Source: Gnetum montanum (Eukaryota > Streptophyta > Gnetopsida > Gnetales > Gnetaceae). From it: a DNA stretch of 29,608 bases. The stretch spans positions 170,582 through 200,189 of the forward strand of contig MNCI01024239.1 of the NCBI GenBank assembly GCA_015680685.1, in the 5' to 3' direction. The notes below the pieces were generated by a model. That model was given only the letters and a program-made list of their open reading frames with translations. It was not told the origin of the DNA and did not search any database. The translations under genes were made by a program, and so were the position numbers. How positions within the stretch are numbered: the first letter of the stretch is position 1; the number at the start of each line of letters is the position of its first letter. Shown here in pieces: positions 1-9,415 of this stretch.

Positions 1-200
1 TTTTTTTGTTTTTGTTGTTGATGGGGGTGCGCCCCTTGGAAGAACGTTTTGTCGATTTGGGGTGCCGGTGTTTCTGCATTGGGGTTTCCACCCCCTCCTT
101 TTTTCTCTGCGGGCCATTTCTGATGACCCTCGAACTGTATACTCTTGTACTATAATTTTTCAGTAATACAATCCCGAACATTCTCTCTCTCTCAAAGAAA
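1..200 (+). other. 3' tail-like sequence of an unidentified retroposon abutting the copia LTR
   Basis: A T/G-rich stretch is followed by sequence resembling the 3' untranslated end of a plant non-LTR element: a GTACTATAATTTTTCAG-like motif, AATACAATCCCG, a CT-dinucleotide run and a short A-rich end (CAAAGAAA). Right after position 200 the copia LTR homology starts, although the matching LTR at the other end extends about 219 bases further 5'. I infer that another element inserted into, or replaced, the first part of the 5' LTR. No coding frame is seen. It could also be unrelated flanking DNA joined by a deletion. Confidence 0.4.
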
Positions 201-483
201 GTGAGTTGTGACTCCTCGTTCAATTAAAAGTCGGGCTACTTCCAAGTCTGTATGTGAGTTGAGTAAGAAGCTTTGAAGTAGACAAGTACAAAAATAGCAC
301 TTGCCCTAAAGGAACAAATTGTTATGATCAAAAGGTCCAAGTCAAGTTGTTTAGAAGAATTATTCTAGAAGGAATTACCAGTTATGAAATTCTTATTGTA
401 TTTTGAACTTGTTGCCAATTTCTAAGTTCTTAATGCCATTACCTTCTTAAGCTGTTTTCTATGATACCGCATTAAGTTTAACA
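201..483 (+). repeat. 5' LTR of the copia element (3' portion only)
   Basis: It matches the last 283 bases of the 3' LTR at 5034-5316, including shared blocks such as AAAGGAACAAATTGTTATGA and TTATGAAATTCTTAT. It ends in ACA immediately before the primer binding site. The first ~219 bases present in the 3' LTR copy are missing here, replaced by unrelated sequence at 1-200. Confidence 0.85.
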
Positions 484-495
484 TGGTATCAAAGC
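484..495 (+). promoter_or_regulatory. Primer binding site (initiator tRNA-Met type)
   Basis: TGGTATCAAAGC differs by one base from TGGTATCAGAGC, the complement of the plant initiator tRNA-Met 3' end used as minus-strand primer by most plant copia elements. It starts directly after the LTR terminal CA. Confidence 0.85.
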
Positions 496-499
496 AAGA

Positions 500-1400
500 G
501 GAAGGTAAAAGGCAAAGCAATGAGCAAGAATCCATCAAGAAAAGCAAAAGTGAAAGCATTGAAGATGTGATCAACTCCATGTACAACATGACATTGAAAG
601 ATGAAGATAAAAATTCTTGAGGTCATAAATTAATAAGATTGTTGTTTTAGATACCTAGAAACATACAATGAAGAACTACAAGACCTGGGCATAAAGGATG
701 AGGATTGTCTTACGAAAAAGTAGATTATGGCATGTTGTTTCAAACTCCAATTTCTAACTTGATGACGATTGGAAAAGAGAACAGAATGATATGGCTCTAA
801 CTCTAAGTATTCCTTGTACAAGTATATCGGATGAAGTGTCTCACCTAGTGTATGGTATCGACATAGCTGCAAAGATTTGGGAATGCATGTATCTGATGTT
901 AAGCTTCTTGGATGAAGCAAGAAATGCTAATCTTTTCTTGAAGTTACGAATGATGAAAATGAATACAGATCAGAAATTGACAGCTTCATCAAGGATATGA
1001 AAGCATTCATATTAGAACTTGAATGTGGAAATGAAGAAGTAATTGACAAAGAAAGTAAGTTGCCTCTTACAAGCACTCCTTGATAATTATAAGGATTTAT
1101 ACAAGCACTTGATGCCCTAGGGGACAAACTAGATTTCCCAACATTAATAGCCTGACTGTAGCTGTAAGAAACTAAGATGGAATTAGAGCAAAAATTGGAA
1201 TAGGCAAGGAGGATGGTGGATACATAATCGACGTTATGATGGTAAACAGGGGTCAAGATTTAATAATTAGTTAAATTTATTCCAAGATTTGTTCTATCTA
1301 TGGAAAAAAGGGCATGAACTTAAAGATTGTTGGTTTAATCTTAAGGATCCAAGATCATCCATAATTCAACAAAGAATTATGAGAGAAAAGATGGGATGAC
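500..1400 (+). pseudogene. copia gag relic with degenerate zinc knuckle
   Basis: Capsid/nucleocapsid part of the copia polyprotein, broken by frameshifts and stops. A stretch at 791-1000 gives a gag-like helix region, and a neighbouring frame around 1000-1130 continues with a GNEEVIDKE-type segment typical of the UBN2-like copia gag. At about 1289-1348 there is a nucleocapsid zinc knuckle with GHELKDCWF at its end. The His and last Cys are present, but the first two Cys of CX2CX4HX4C are replaced (LFYLWKKGHELKDC). It would not encode a working capsid. Confidence 0.7.
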
Positions 1401-1439
1401 AAAGTTGAAATAGGACAATAATGATAATCGAAACAACTA

Positions 1440-1760
1440 TCACAAGAATGAAGCTAACTTGCTTGGAGATGAACTAGTCTCCATCATTAAAGATGTCACG
1501 AGGAAAGATAAAGTGGCGAAAGTGGAACATAACACTTGGTACATTGATTCTGGATGTTCTAAACATGTATTAGGAAATTGTAATATGTTCAAGAATCTAT
1601 GCACCATAAATGCTAGTAAAGCTACGATGCTTATAGGAGCTGCATGCAAGTACAATGGCATTGGAGATACCAACATGAAGATTGTAGACTAACTAGTTCA
1701 GATTAAGAATGTGTATTACACCCTAGCACTGAAAGTACATAATTTATTATTAGTATCAGA
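1440..1760 (+). pseudogene. copia aspartic protease relic
   Basis: The open stretch 1459-1692 contains WYIDSGCSKHV. The DSG at 1546-1554 matches the D-S/T-G catalytic motif of retroviral-type aspartic proteases, in the W-x-x-DSG-C-S-x-H form found in copia polyproteins. A TAA interrupts the frame at the end of this stretch, and protease-like sequence continues in frame beyond it (QIKNVYYTPAL-like, then LLLVSELVEVG). It matured the gag-pol polyprotein in the ancestral element. Confidence 0.8.
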
Positions 1761-1929
1761 ATTGGTGGAAGTTGGACATAACATTGTCTTTGAACAAGAT
1801 CAAAGCAAGAGTGTTTAGTGTATCATATTAAAAGATGAATTACAAAAGAAAATAGTTGAAACCAAAGAAGTAAATGGAGTATTCAAGTTACATTTAGTAA
1901 GAAAAGTTAATTGTGTATTGACATACAAA

Positions 1930-2800
1930 TCTCAAGAGGAAAACCTATGGCATGCCAAACTTCATCATATGAATAGAGGATACATGCAAAAATTGTTACA
2001 ATCTTCTCATGGATTCTCTCACCTAAACTTTAGTCATGATATGTTCTGCAAATCATGTGCCATGGTAAACAAACCAGAATAACCTTTCCCCATACAAGAG
2101 ATAGTGTTGCAAAATCTATTTCGAAGATGATACATTTAGATGTGGGTTTGTATGGTATTGTAACATCATTGGGTGGATCTAAGTATTTTGTAACCTACAT
2201 TGATGACTATACATGTAAAGTGTGGGTATACCTCATTAAGTTCAACGCTGAAGTTCTCGATACCTTTAAGAAGTTCAAGGCATTGGTGGAGAAGCAAACT
2301 GGCTTACCCATCATGAAGTTACGAACTAATAATGGAACAGAGTATATGGATAAAGAATTCTAGGATTATCTTATGAATGAAGGGATTATTCATTAGAAGA
2401 TTGTTCCATATTGTGCTGAACAGAATGGTGTAGTAGAATGTAAGAATCGAACAATTGGTAAGATGGTTCTATGCATGTTGGCACAATGAAAACTAGATGA
2501 AAGCTTTTGGGGAGAAGCTGTGAGAATTGTAGTGCATATTATTAATAGAATTGTAACACTATACCTACGTTTTGAGTGTCCTAACACTCAGACACTTATG
2601 ATTTTTGGCTGTAGAGTGTACTATCGTATTCCATCTTAGACTAAATCAAGTTCGAAAGTAAGTGTAGGATACTTTGTAGGGTATGGTTTGCATACAAAAC
2701 GATATCAAATATGGGACCTTGAATCAAAAAAATTAGTAATTACAAGAGATGTGGTATTGAATAAAGAAGAACTATTGGAAGAAAAATCTAGTAATGAACC
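1930..2800 (+). pseudogene. copia integrase relic (pre-integrase zinc region, core, C-terminal end)
   Basis: The GAG-pre-integrase/zinc-binding part begins LWHAKLHHMNRG (1945 on) and includes FCKSCAM. The catalytic core follows from about 2100: HLDVG carries the first Asp, and YIDDYTCKVWVYL follows. The second block reads MKLRTNNGTEY where the family has LRTDNGGEY, so the second catalytic Asp is Asn here. The Glu block AEQNGVVECKNRT (normally QQNGVAERKNRT) keeps its Glu. The C-terminal end FVGYGLHTKRYQIWDLESKK (to ~2760) matches the usual end of copia integrase. Several stops, including one right after the MDKEF block, make it dead. It would have integrated the cDNA. Confidence 0.88.
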
Positions 2801-3129
2801 TGTTAAGAATAATACTTACGAAGATGATACTGAGAATTGTACCAATTGTAACTTAAAAGTATACATAGATGTGTATGGTTCTAGTAACAAACAAGGTGAT
2901 CAAACATAGAAAGTGCCTCCTTGGATGGTTTACCTGAAGATAATAATTGTCGTAACATTGAAAGTATTGATGTTGCCGAGCTAAAGAGATCTAGAGAATG
3001 GGAGTAGACAATTAAGAGTGTGGGAAATTGAACAAACATGGATATTACTAAACCAAGACTTATAAGAAGCCAATAAAATGAATTGCATTAGAATGATATT
3101 ATTGCTAGGATTATGATACTCGATAAGGA

Positions 3130-3900
3130 TATTCCTAAGTCAATTGTACAAGCCTTTATGATAGATCATTGGAAAAAGGCAATGGAAGTAGAAATTGCAA
3201 TGATGGAAAAATGTGGAGGATGGGAGCTAGTTTCATGTCCAAAAGAACAATAGCCCATTAAGAATTATTGGGTCTTTATGACTAAGTTGAAAGAAGATGG
3301 CACATTGGATAATCACAAAGCCAAGTTGGTTGCAAAAGGTTTCTCGCAAATTAAAGGTATTGATTATAGAGAAACATTCACTCCTACAACAAGAATGTTG
3401 ACATTCAAAATAATGATTTCTCTATTTGCTAATTTGAAATAGAAAATTCATCACATTGATGTCAAGTTAGCCTTTCTCTATGGAGATTTACAAGAAGATA
3501 TCTACATGGAACAACCATAAGGATTTGTCAAAGATGAAAAGCTAGTATGCAAGTTACAAAAAGCAATATATGGTTTTAAGCAAGCACCAAGAGTATGGTA
3601 TCAAAAGATTGATAAATTGATTGATAAATTTTGATTTATTATGGATTTACAAGGGCTCAAAAAGACAGTAATCTATACATACTCAAGGATACAGGAAAGG
3701 TTCAGACGCTTTTAGCCTTCAATGTAGATGATACACTCGTGGCAACAATGGAAACTGGGATCGTAGAAAGGTTTAAGCATCAGTTATCCCTATGCTTTGA
3801 TATTTCAAATTTTGGCCTAGCACATTATTATTTGGGAATGGAGCTAAGACAGAATAACTCTATCTTAGGCAAAATATACAGCTAATTTATTGGAGAAATA
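3130..3900 (+). pseudogene. copia reverse transcriptase relic (RVT_2 type)
   Basis: Collinear RVT_2 blocks are visible: a WKKAMEVEIAMMEKCGGWELV start, then KLVAKGFSQIKGIDYRETF, HHIDVKLAFLYGDL, YMEQP, LQKAIYGFKQAPRVWYQK, DSNLYIL, FNVDDTLVA (the Y-V-D-D polymerase box, both Asp kept), and AHYYLGMEL. In-frame stops sit at expected Gln/Trp positions, for example after EQ at ~3250 and after MEQP at ~3518. A frameshift near 3630 follows a 12-base tandem duplication (GATTGATAAATT twice). The ancestral enzyme copied element RNA to cDNA. Confidence 0.9.
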
Positions 3901-4149
3901 TAATATGGTGGAGTGCAAAGAATCCTATATTCCTATGTCCCTTGGATTCAAGATCAGAAGGAGAGATTATTGATTTTACACAATATCATCAAATCATCGG
4001 TGCTCTTATGTATCTTACGAACACAAGACCAAATATTCAATATGTTGTTAATCAATTGGCAATGGCGATGTAGAAACCAAATTACCATCATATGTAGGTA
4101 TCCTTCCAGATCTTACAATACATCAAAACTACGATGTTCTATAGATTAA

Positions 4150-4676
4150 TATTAAAGGCTATATCAATAAAAGGTATGGAAGTTTATACAAACGTAGATT
4201 GGGGAGATGATATTGTTGATAGAGATTCTTGTACTAAATTCCTGATTCAAGTTTATCGAAACCCTGTCAATTGGAAAAGCAGTAAGCAATGAGTGGTATC
4301 TCTTTCATCTATGGAGGTTGAATACCATGCATTACAAGAAATTGTTCAAGATGTTATATGGATTGAGTAGCTTCTTATGGAAATCAGCATTGAAGTTCAT
4401 AAGCCAATTATGATCTACTATGGGAATTAAATGGCAATCAAAGTTGTTCAAAACCCAGTATATCATGAGAATAGTAAACATATAGAGATCAACATTCACA
4501 TTGTCAGACAGAAGTACCTGGAGAAGTATGAAGATGTGCTGTATATCTCTACTAAGTCTCAGAAAGCTGATGGATTCACAAAGGCCCTTGCCAAACAAAC
4601 CTTTGATGCTTTTCAAGAATATCTTTCTCGATTTCCAGTTCCTCAACAATCTGAAGTGAGGAGAAGTGATATATGA
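4150..4676 (+). pseudogene. copia RNase H relic
   Basis: Blocks match the C-terminal RNase H of copia polyproteins: DWGDDIVDRDS (normally DWAGD..DRRS), then VSLSSMEVEYHAL with the catalytic Glu, a YYGN-stop-MAIK segment (family CDNQSAI), and the terminal HIEINIHIVRQKYLEKY, followed by TKSQKADGFTKALAKQTF. In-frame stops include TGA at ~4291, TAG at ~4367 and TAA at ~4427. The last open stretch ends at 4676, about 125 bases before the polypurine tract, the usual layout. Confidence 0.88.
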
Positions 4677-4802
4677 AGAATGTGAAGATTACAATAGAAG
4701 TTTAATGTTATGTTTGGGGAAGGCATCCTCCAACATCTTTATCATAATTCTTTGCACTTTACATTGCTTAGAAAAGATCTAAAGAACCAAGACAAAGTAT
4801 GA

Positions 4803-4814
4803 ATTAAGGAGGAG
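4803..4814 (+). promoter_or_regulatory. Polypurine tract of the copia element
   Basis: The purine-rich ATTAAGGAGGAG lies directly before the 3' LTR start TGTTAG. This is the plus-strand priming site in plant copia elements, whose tract commonly ends AAGGAGGAG/AGGGGGAG. Confidence 0.75.
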
Positions 4815-5316
4815 TGTTAGATAGTAATTCATACATTGTCTTGATTTGTAAAGTGTCATATTGAGAGAAGTTAGCTATTTTTAAGGACGATGAGTCAATT
4901 TGTTACTCCTGGTATTAATTCGTAACACATGGAAGTCATTCGTAAGTTTGTGTTTTGAAAGAAAACAATTTGTAAAGATTAATTAAATGGTCTTATAAAT
5001 TTGTAACAAATGTTGTTACGTTGTGTCATTTGAGTGAGTTGCAACACTTCGTCAAGTTAAAAGTGTAGCTAGTTCTAAGTTTGTGTGTGAGTCAAGTAAG
5101 AAGTTTTGAAGTATACAAGTACAAAAATAATAGTTGTCCAAAAGGAACAAATTGTTATGACCAAAAGGTCCAAGTGAAGTTGTTCAGAAAAATTATTTTG
5201 GAAGCAATTACAAGTTATGAAATTCTTATCGTATTTTGAACTTGCCACCAATTGTTAAGTTCTTCATGCCATTACCTTCTCAAGTTGTTCTCTACAATAT
5301 TGCATTAAGTTTAATA
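4815..5316 (+). repeat. 3' LTR of the copia element (~502 bp)
   Basis: It starts TGTTAG after the polypurine tract and ends TTTAATA, corresponding to TTTAACA of the 5' copy, so the terminal CA has become TA. Its 3' 283 bases align with 201-483. The 5' 219 bases have no counterpart in the window. The promoter and polyadenylation elements normally located here were not resolved individually. Confidence 0.85.
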
Positions 5317-5329
5317 GAGACTAAGTCAG

Positions 5330-5990
5330 CCATAGACGAAGCTTGAAGTATATGGAGAGATATGCATAGATGAAACATGTGGGGAGATATGCATAGACAT
5401 GACACATCAGAAGAAGTTTTTGTTTGCTTGCACCACTAAGCGAGGGACCACTGGTGAAAGATAGTCCAATCCACCAAAAGAAAAAGCACATGCATTAATG
5501 TGAGAAGGCACACAACAATGTGCAAAGATATGTAACAACACATGAAGGTAGACACACAACAATGTGCAAAGCAAGCATGCAGTAGCATATATCAATGTGC
5601 AATGATATGTGACAAGTGAAGGCACACAATAGTGCTTAAAAGCACACAAATGGTTGTACTTAGATTTACACTTGGATTTGCATAACATAGGCATCATATG
5701 CAAAAATTTACACAGCTCAAGCAACACTTGGATTTGCACAACATAGGCATCATGTGCACAAATCTACACAATTCAAGCAATAGATATACAAAAGGTAGAT
5801 AACTTGTGTGAAAATCCACACAATACCAATGATAGATTTGCAAAGTGTGGGCACCATATATAGAGTTCTACACAAATCTACATAGTGTAGGTGACATGCA
5901 AGTAGATATATATAAAGCAAGTGATGTGTGTATAGATCTACACAACAAAGGTGACATATTGTAGGACCCCTAATAGCTGCCCTCTTAAAT
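5330..5990. repeat. Degenerate minisatellite (~42- to 56-bp units)
   Basis: Several overlapping tandem patterns occur. A 21-base ACACAACAATGTGCAAAG-containing block occurs at 5507 and 5549 (42 apart). Units beginning CACTTGGATTTGCA occur at 5669 and 5725 (56 apart), with weaker TAGAT(A/T)T-starting units at 5781 and 5833. A GGAGATATGCATAGA block occurs twice around 5355-5395. Words such as ACACAAATCTACACA recur to ~5960. The long - strand open frame here is an artefact of repeat composition. Origin unknown; it follows the copia LTR directly. Confidence 0.7.
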
Positions 5991-6384
5991 TTAGTACATT
6001 TTTTTTCTATCCAATCCTCTTAAAACATGGGGCTATACTTACACTAGCAACTAATAAGAATGTGACTCGTATAACGATGGATTGATTATAGAGCCTATGT
6101 ACCTCTTTCCCTCATTAGACATAACAAGTTGTTGATGAAATGAGACTTTTCTTCTACTTCTCTTAATTCTAAGGGTTAATGCATCAATTGTATATCATCT
6201 ATCTTTAGTAGTACTATGATATCTTAAAGACTAGCATCAACAAGGGTGATGGCTAACACTTCCCATTAGTCAGGAAGTTGGAAAACATCAAACATTTGTG
6301 TGACTCACTTGTTTTAAGTTTCATTTTACAAGTAGCACCAATGGATGTGGTTGGATGTACTCCTAATCCTTTACTATGTTTTCA
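5991..6384. other. No clear gene; possible continuation of the inverted LINE segment
   Basis: AT-rich sequence with a T-run at 6000-6007. On the - strand it would be the linker between LINE endonuclease and reverse transcriptase, but I cannot recognise family residues. The left boundary of the LINE relic is therefore undetermined. Confidence 0.3.
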
Positions 6385-7130
6385 CTAAACAAGATCATTT
6401 AATTTATAATAGGCTTCACATAATGGTTGGGAATAAAAAATCGTAAAGGTTTCAATAATTGTGCTCATGCAATTTTGAATTTGCTTCCTCTTAAACCTAA
6501 AAAGGTGGAGGCCACTCTTGCAATCCCCAAAAGACAATATCAATGGGCTGATTTGAGGCTCTGCAGTTGAACTTGACAAGCTAAAAGTTGTAGATATTCA
6601 TTAGTAGAGTGTTGACCCAGACCTTGTTAGTTTGGTCATGATCAAGATCCTTCGTACAGTTGGTCCAAGTAAATTGGCAATCTTGGAGCTCAATCATCCC
6701 TCAAATTCTTCCATTCAAACAACCTTTGATTATAATCCCCGACAACAATCCATCAATCTAGATTAAGGGAAATTGCAGTGGCAACTCTAATATAGGATAA
6801 TATGTTCTCCATCTTATAGGGACCATAGAAATTTGTCGTCCAAATATCCTCAAACTTGATATAAAGCATTTGTGTCCAATCATTCAAGAAGATCTTTATC
6901 ATTGGTTGCGAAGAGATAATGGCCAATCCTCCTACCAACCTTCTCAAGTTCCTAAGCAAACAATGCCATCCTGCCCATTGGAGCACCTTCTTGTGCTCAA
7001 TCGTGGTCATAGTTTCTTGTAGGAATAACGTATCATAGTGGCCTCCAGTGGCCAAGTCCTTGAGGGTACTTCGTTTATGGGGTGTACCCTACCCTCTACA
7101 ATTCCAAATGAGGATCTTTATGGTTTATTA
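6385..7130 (-). pseudogene. LINE ORF2 endonuclease (exonuclease-endonuclease-phosphatase fold) relic
   Basis: Read on the - strand from ~7130, the translation begins KILIWNCRG, then GTPHKRSTLKDL, the classic start of plant LINE endonucleases (family MKILSWNIRGLG..KR..L..L). DTLFLQET carries the metal-binding Glu, GGLAII follows, and FYGPYK matches the VYGP block. WIVVGDYNQ matches GDFNE and keeps its Asp and Asn. In a shifted frame QFTWTN matches the FTWSN block, and ISPLILSFG with LFRFKRKQIQN matches the SDHxPL...FRFE.MW end. Stops (TAG after NCRG, TGA before WIVV) and a frameshift inactivate it. The ancestral enzyme nicked target DNA to prime reverse transcription. Confidence 0.85.
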
Positions 7131-7139
7131 TAAGATTTT

Positions 7140-7478
7140 TTCCTATAGACCTCTTTCAAGGTCTCATGATTCATATAAAATATCATTATACCATTGAATA
7201 GATTTGAAATTTTTGATTCATGTTTGTTATGGCCAACCGTTTGGGTGAATAGATTTGTTAATGAACAACATTAGATATATTTTATAGTTTGAGGAATTTG
7301 GAATATGTTTTTTAAATCAAAAACTTACAAATCCGTACACTATATTAAAGGAATCTTGCATAGATTTTCACTGTCGCTATTTGTTTTATATGATTGTTTT
7401 TCATTTCAAAAAATCAGTATTTTTTTTGAGTAAATACTGTAAATCAGTATTAAAGGAATCATGGGAGGATAATTGTAT
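7140..7478. other. AT-rich spacer between the two LINE arms
   Basis: No coding match on either strand. It contains a small hairpin (CAGTATTT at 7415-7422 with AAATACTG at 7432-7439) and a direct repeat TATTAAAGGAATC near 7345 and 7449. It may be LINE 5' sequence upstream of ORF2, filler at an inversion junction, or a small nested insertion. Confidence 0.4.
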
Positions 7479-7479
7479 G

Positions 7480-8740
7480 CTTCTTGTGCCTTTTACCTAG
7501 TGGGAGCTGGAGAATGCCATGCCTAACTTGAAGCCTGGCAAAGCTTCGAGCCTCAATGAGTATTGAATTTTTCAGGGAGTTCACGGATGTGCTTCAGAGG
7601 AATGTGCTTGATGCTTTCAACACCATGCTCAGATGGCGACAAGTTCGTCGAGAGATCAGTTGTTCTAGAATTGTGCTTATACTGAAGATTGTGGCTCCCA
7701 CTAATCCCTCCCAGTTTTGTCCCATTAGAGTGTGCAACATGTTACTCCATTTGTTTACAATGATGATAGTGAGGTGGTTAGCTCCTCTCATGCCAAGGCT
7801 TCTAAGTAGTAATCAGGTTGACTTCGTCAAAGAGAGATATTTGTAGGACCAGGTGATCCTACTCCAAGAAATCTTAAACTCCCTCCACACAACACACTAT
7901 CTTGGTATGCGCTTCAAATTGGACATAAAAAAAGATTACAATACCGTTAGCTAGGAAGCCATGAGGGAAATTATGACTTGTAAGGGCTTTAGTGCCAATT
8001 TTGTTGATCTCTGCAATCATCTACAATCCTCTGCTGCTTACTCATTTTAGTTGGATGACAAGCTTTTGGGGTTTTCCTCCCTTGGTAAGGGCCTCAAGTA
8101 GGGGGATCCTTTGTCCCTTTATTTTTTTATCCTTGTCATGGACACCTTGCAAGCTTATTGTTGTGTAGAGGGGGTTTGTGGACTATGCATTTCTAGTGTG
8201 GATTATTTGGCAAAGCATTACGCCAATGACACTATTCTTTTTACTAGGGCTTTGGTGCCACAAGCGTTGGCGATGGACAAAGCTCTTCACAGGATGGCCC
8301 AAGAGGTTGGGCTGGAGATCAAACAGGCAAAATTGACACTATATCTTACTAATACAGAGGGGTGCATTAGGGGGAGAATTACCCAAGTGTTGGGCATCAT
8401 GCGAGGGATGGAACATGATTCTTATCTAGGGTTTCCTATTTTCGCATGGCACAGAAAATGTTTGTGGGTGAAGTTGGTTCAATAGTTGCAACAAAGGATA
8501 GGGCACTAGACTATGTGATTTTTGACTATGAAAGGGAGGATTCTACTTGCCACGTTGATCTTGTCCATTGTTGCTAGATTCACGACGTCAGTTGCCTCCC
8601 CCTCGAAAGATGTTGTCAGCAAGGTGGATCAATTGACCCATAGGTTCATCTGGTTGGGGGAAAAAGGAGGTGATTGCCTACACTTGGTGAGTTGGGATAC
8701 CGTTGCCTAGCCTAGGGAGGTGGGTGGTCTTGAGGTCTTT
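7480..8740 (+). pseudogene. LINE ORF2 reverse transcriptase relic
   Basis: Blocks of the RVT_1 domain appear in order: WELENAMPNLKPGKASS (family E...A...m...KAPGPDG), IEFFREF, SCSRIVLILKI, CPIRVCNMLLHLFTMMIVRWLAPLMPRL, SSNQVDFVKERYL, FKLDIKKDYNTVS, GKGLK-stop-GDPLSLYFFILVMD (family GLRQGDPLSP; the Gln is a TAG), then HYANDTILF for the polymerase active site. The family has YADD, so the first catalytic Asp is Asn (AAT for GAT). Further blocks are LEIKQAKLTLYL, YLGFPI and MKGRILLATLILS. Many stops are TAG at Gln/Trp positions. Dead enzyme. Confidence 0.92.
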
Positions 8741-8959
8741 TGGTTTACAAACATTGTCCTCATGGGCCAACATAAGCTTATGCATCGGTTAATACATATG
8801 GGGACTGACTAGGCGCAATGGATAAGAATCATGAATAACAAGTATCAATGCTGGACGACAAAAAGACACGATCCACTCATCTTGAGATCATTGTCATCAT
8901 GTCTGGTAGATGACACATTGGGATATGATGGAGGTGCCCCCATGCCTCATCATTAACCA

Positions 8960-9360
8960 TAAGTGTCCAATGAGGGTGGGTTGGATGTCGATATGGCATG
9001 GTAGACTGCCTGAAAAGTTAAAGGTTTTCCTTTGGCTGATAAATCATGTGACACTCTTGGTGCAGGTTGAGTTAAAAAGACATGGATTAAACATTAATGA
9101 TGGGTGCCCATGTTGTTTTTAGGAACTCGAGACATGGAGGCATTTTGCATATATTTGTCCCTTTGCTACCACCACTTGGCAGGCTGCTAGAATTTCCCCA
9201 CCACTCAGGTTGGACAGAGACTTCAAGGCTACAATGATATTGTGGAGCTTGTGCAACAATTTAATCTTCTGGAAGTTCCCTTTGCCTTTGCTTGTGCAAG
9301 TGGCTGCCACTAGTGTGAGATTGTGGAGGGAGGCCACTATTAGCATGGGGGCTACATTGA
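8960..9360 (+). pseudogene. LINE ORF2 C-terminal zinc-binding region (zf-RVT type) relic
   Basis: At 8985-9122 the frame reads SIWHGRLPEKLKVFLWLINHVTLLVQVELKRHG, then GCPCC, matching the plant LINE zf-RVT block (W....P.K...F.W......L.T...L..R......C..C). Beyond a TAG the frame continues ELETWRHFAYICPFATTTWQA, the HL...C......W part that completes the zinc site. Further on, ILWSLCNNLIFWKF resembles the usual ILW.IW..RN..IF end. The C-terminal limit is uncertain. Confidence 0.8.
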
Positions 9361-9415
9361 CCTATGAACCCTCTTGTGCCAGATTTCAGGGGATGCCTAA
9401 CCTTGGGGCCTTGTT

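Larger units (their letters stand above)
201..5316 (+). mobile_element. Decayed Ty1/copia LTR retrotransposon
   Basis: The order is LTR remnant, primer binding site, gag, protease, integrase, reverse transcriptase, RNase H, polypurine tract, LTR. Protease-integrase-RT-RNase H is the Ty1/copia (Pseudoviridae-type) order. The two LTR copies align without net length change over 283 bases (201-483 with 5034-5316) and are clearly diverged, somewhat above 80% identical by eye, so the insertion is old. The polyprotein is split by many stops and several frameshifts and cannot be functional. Lineage within copia was not determined. Target-site duplications cannot be tested because the left LTR end lies outside the window or is lost. 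Confidence 0.93.
6385..9360. mobile_element. Decayed LINE with endonuclease and RT parts in opposite orientation
   Basis: A - strand AP-type endonuclease (start of domain near 7130, end near 6385) lies next to + strand reverse transcriptase and zinc-binding parts (7480-9150). Both are of plant L1-like ORF2 type. The endonuclease start faces the RT start across a ~340-base AT-rich spacer. This is the geometry of an L1-type 5' inversion, though two separate head-to-head LINEs are possible. No poly(A) tail or target-site duplication was identified. Confidence 0.7.

Noticed and set aside
5407-5739. 110-codon Cys/His/Leu-rich open frame on the - strand
   Set aside because: It is a translation of the minisatellite; its repeated residues mirror the DNA repeat.
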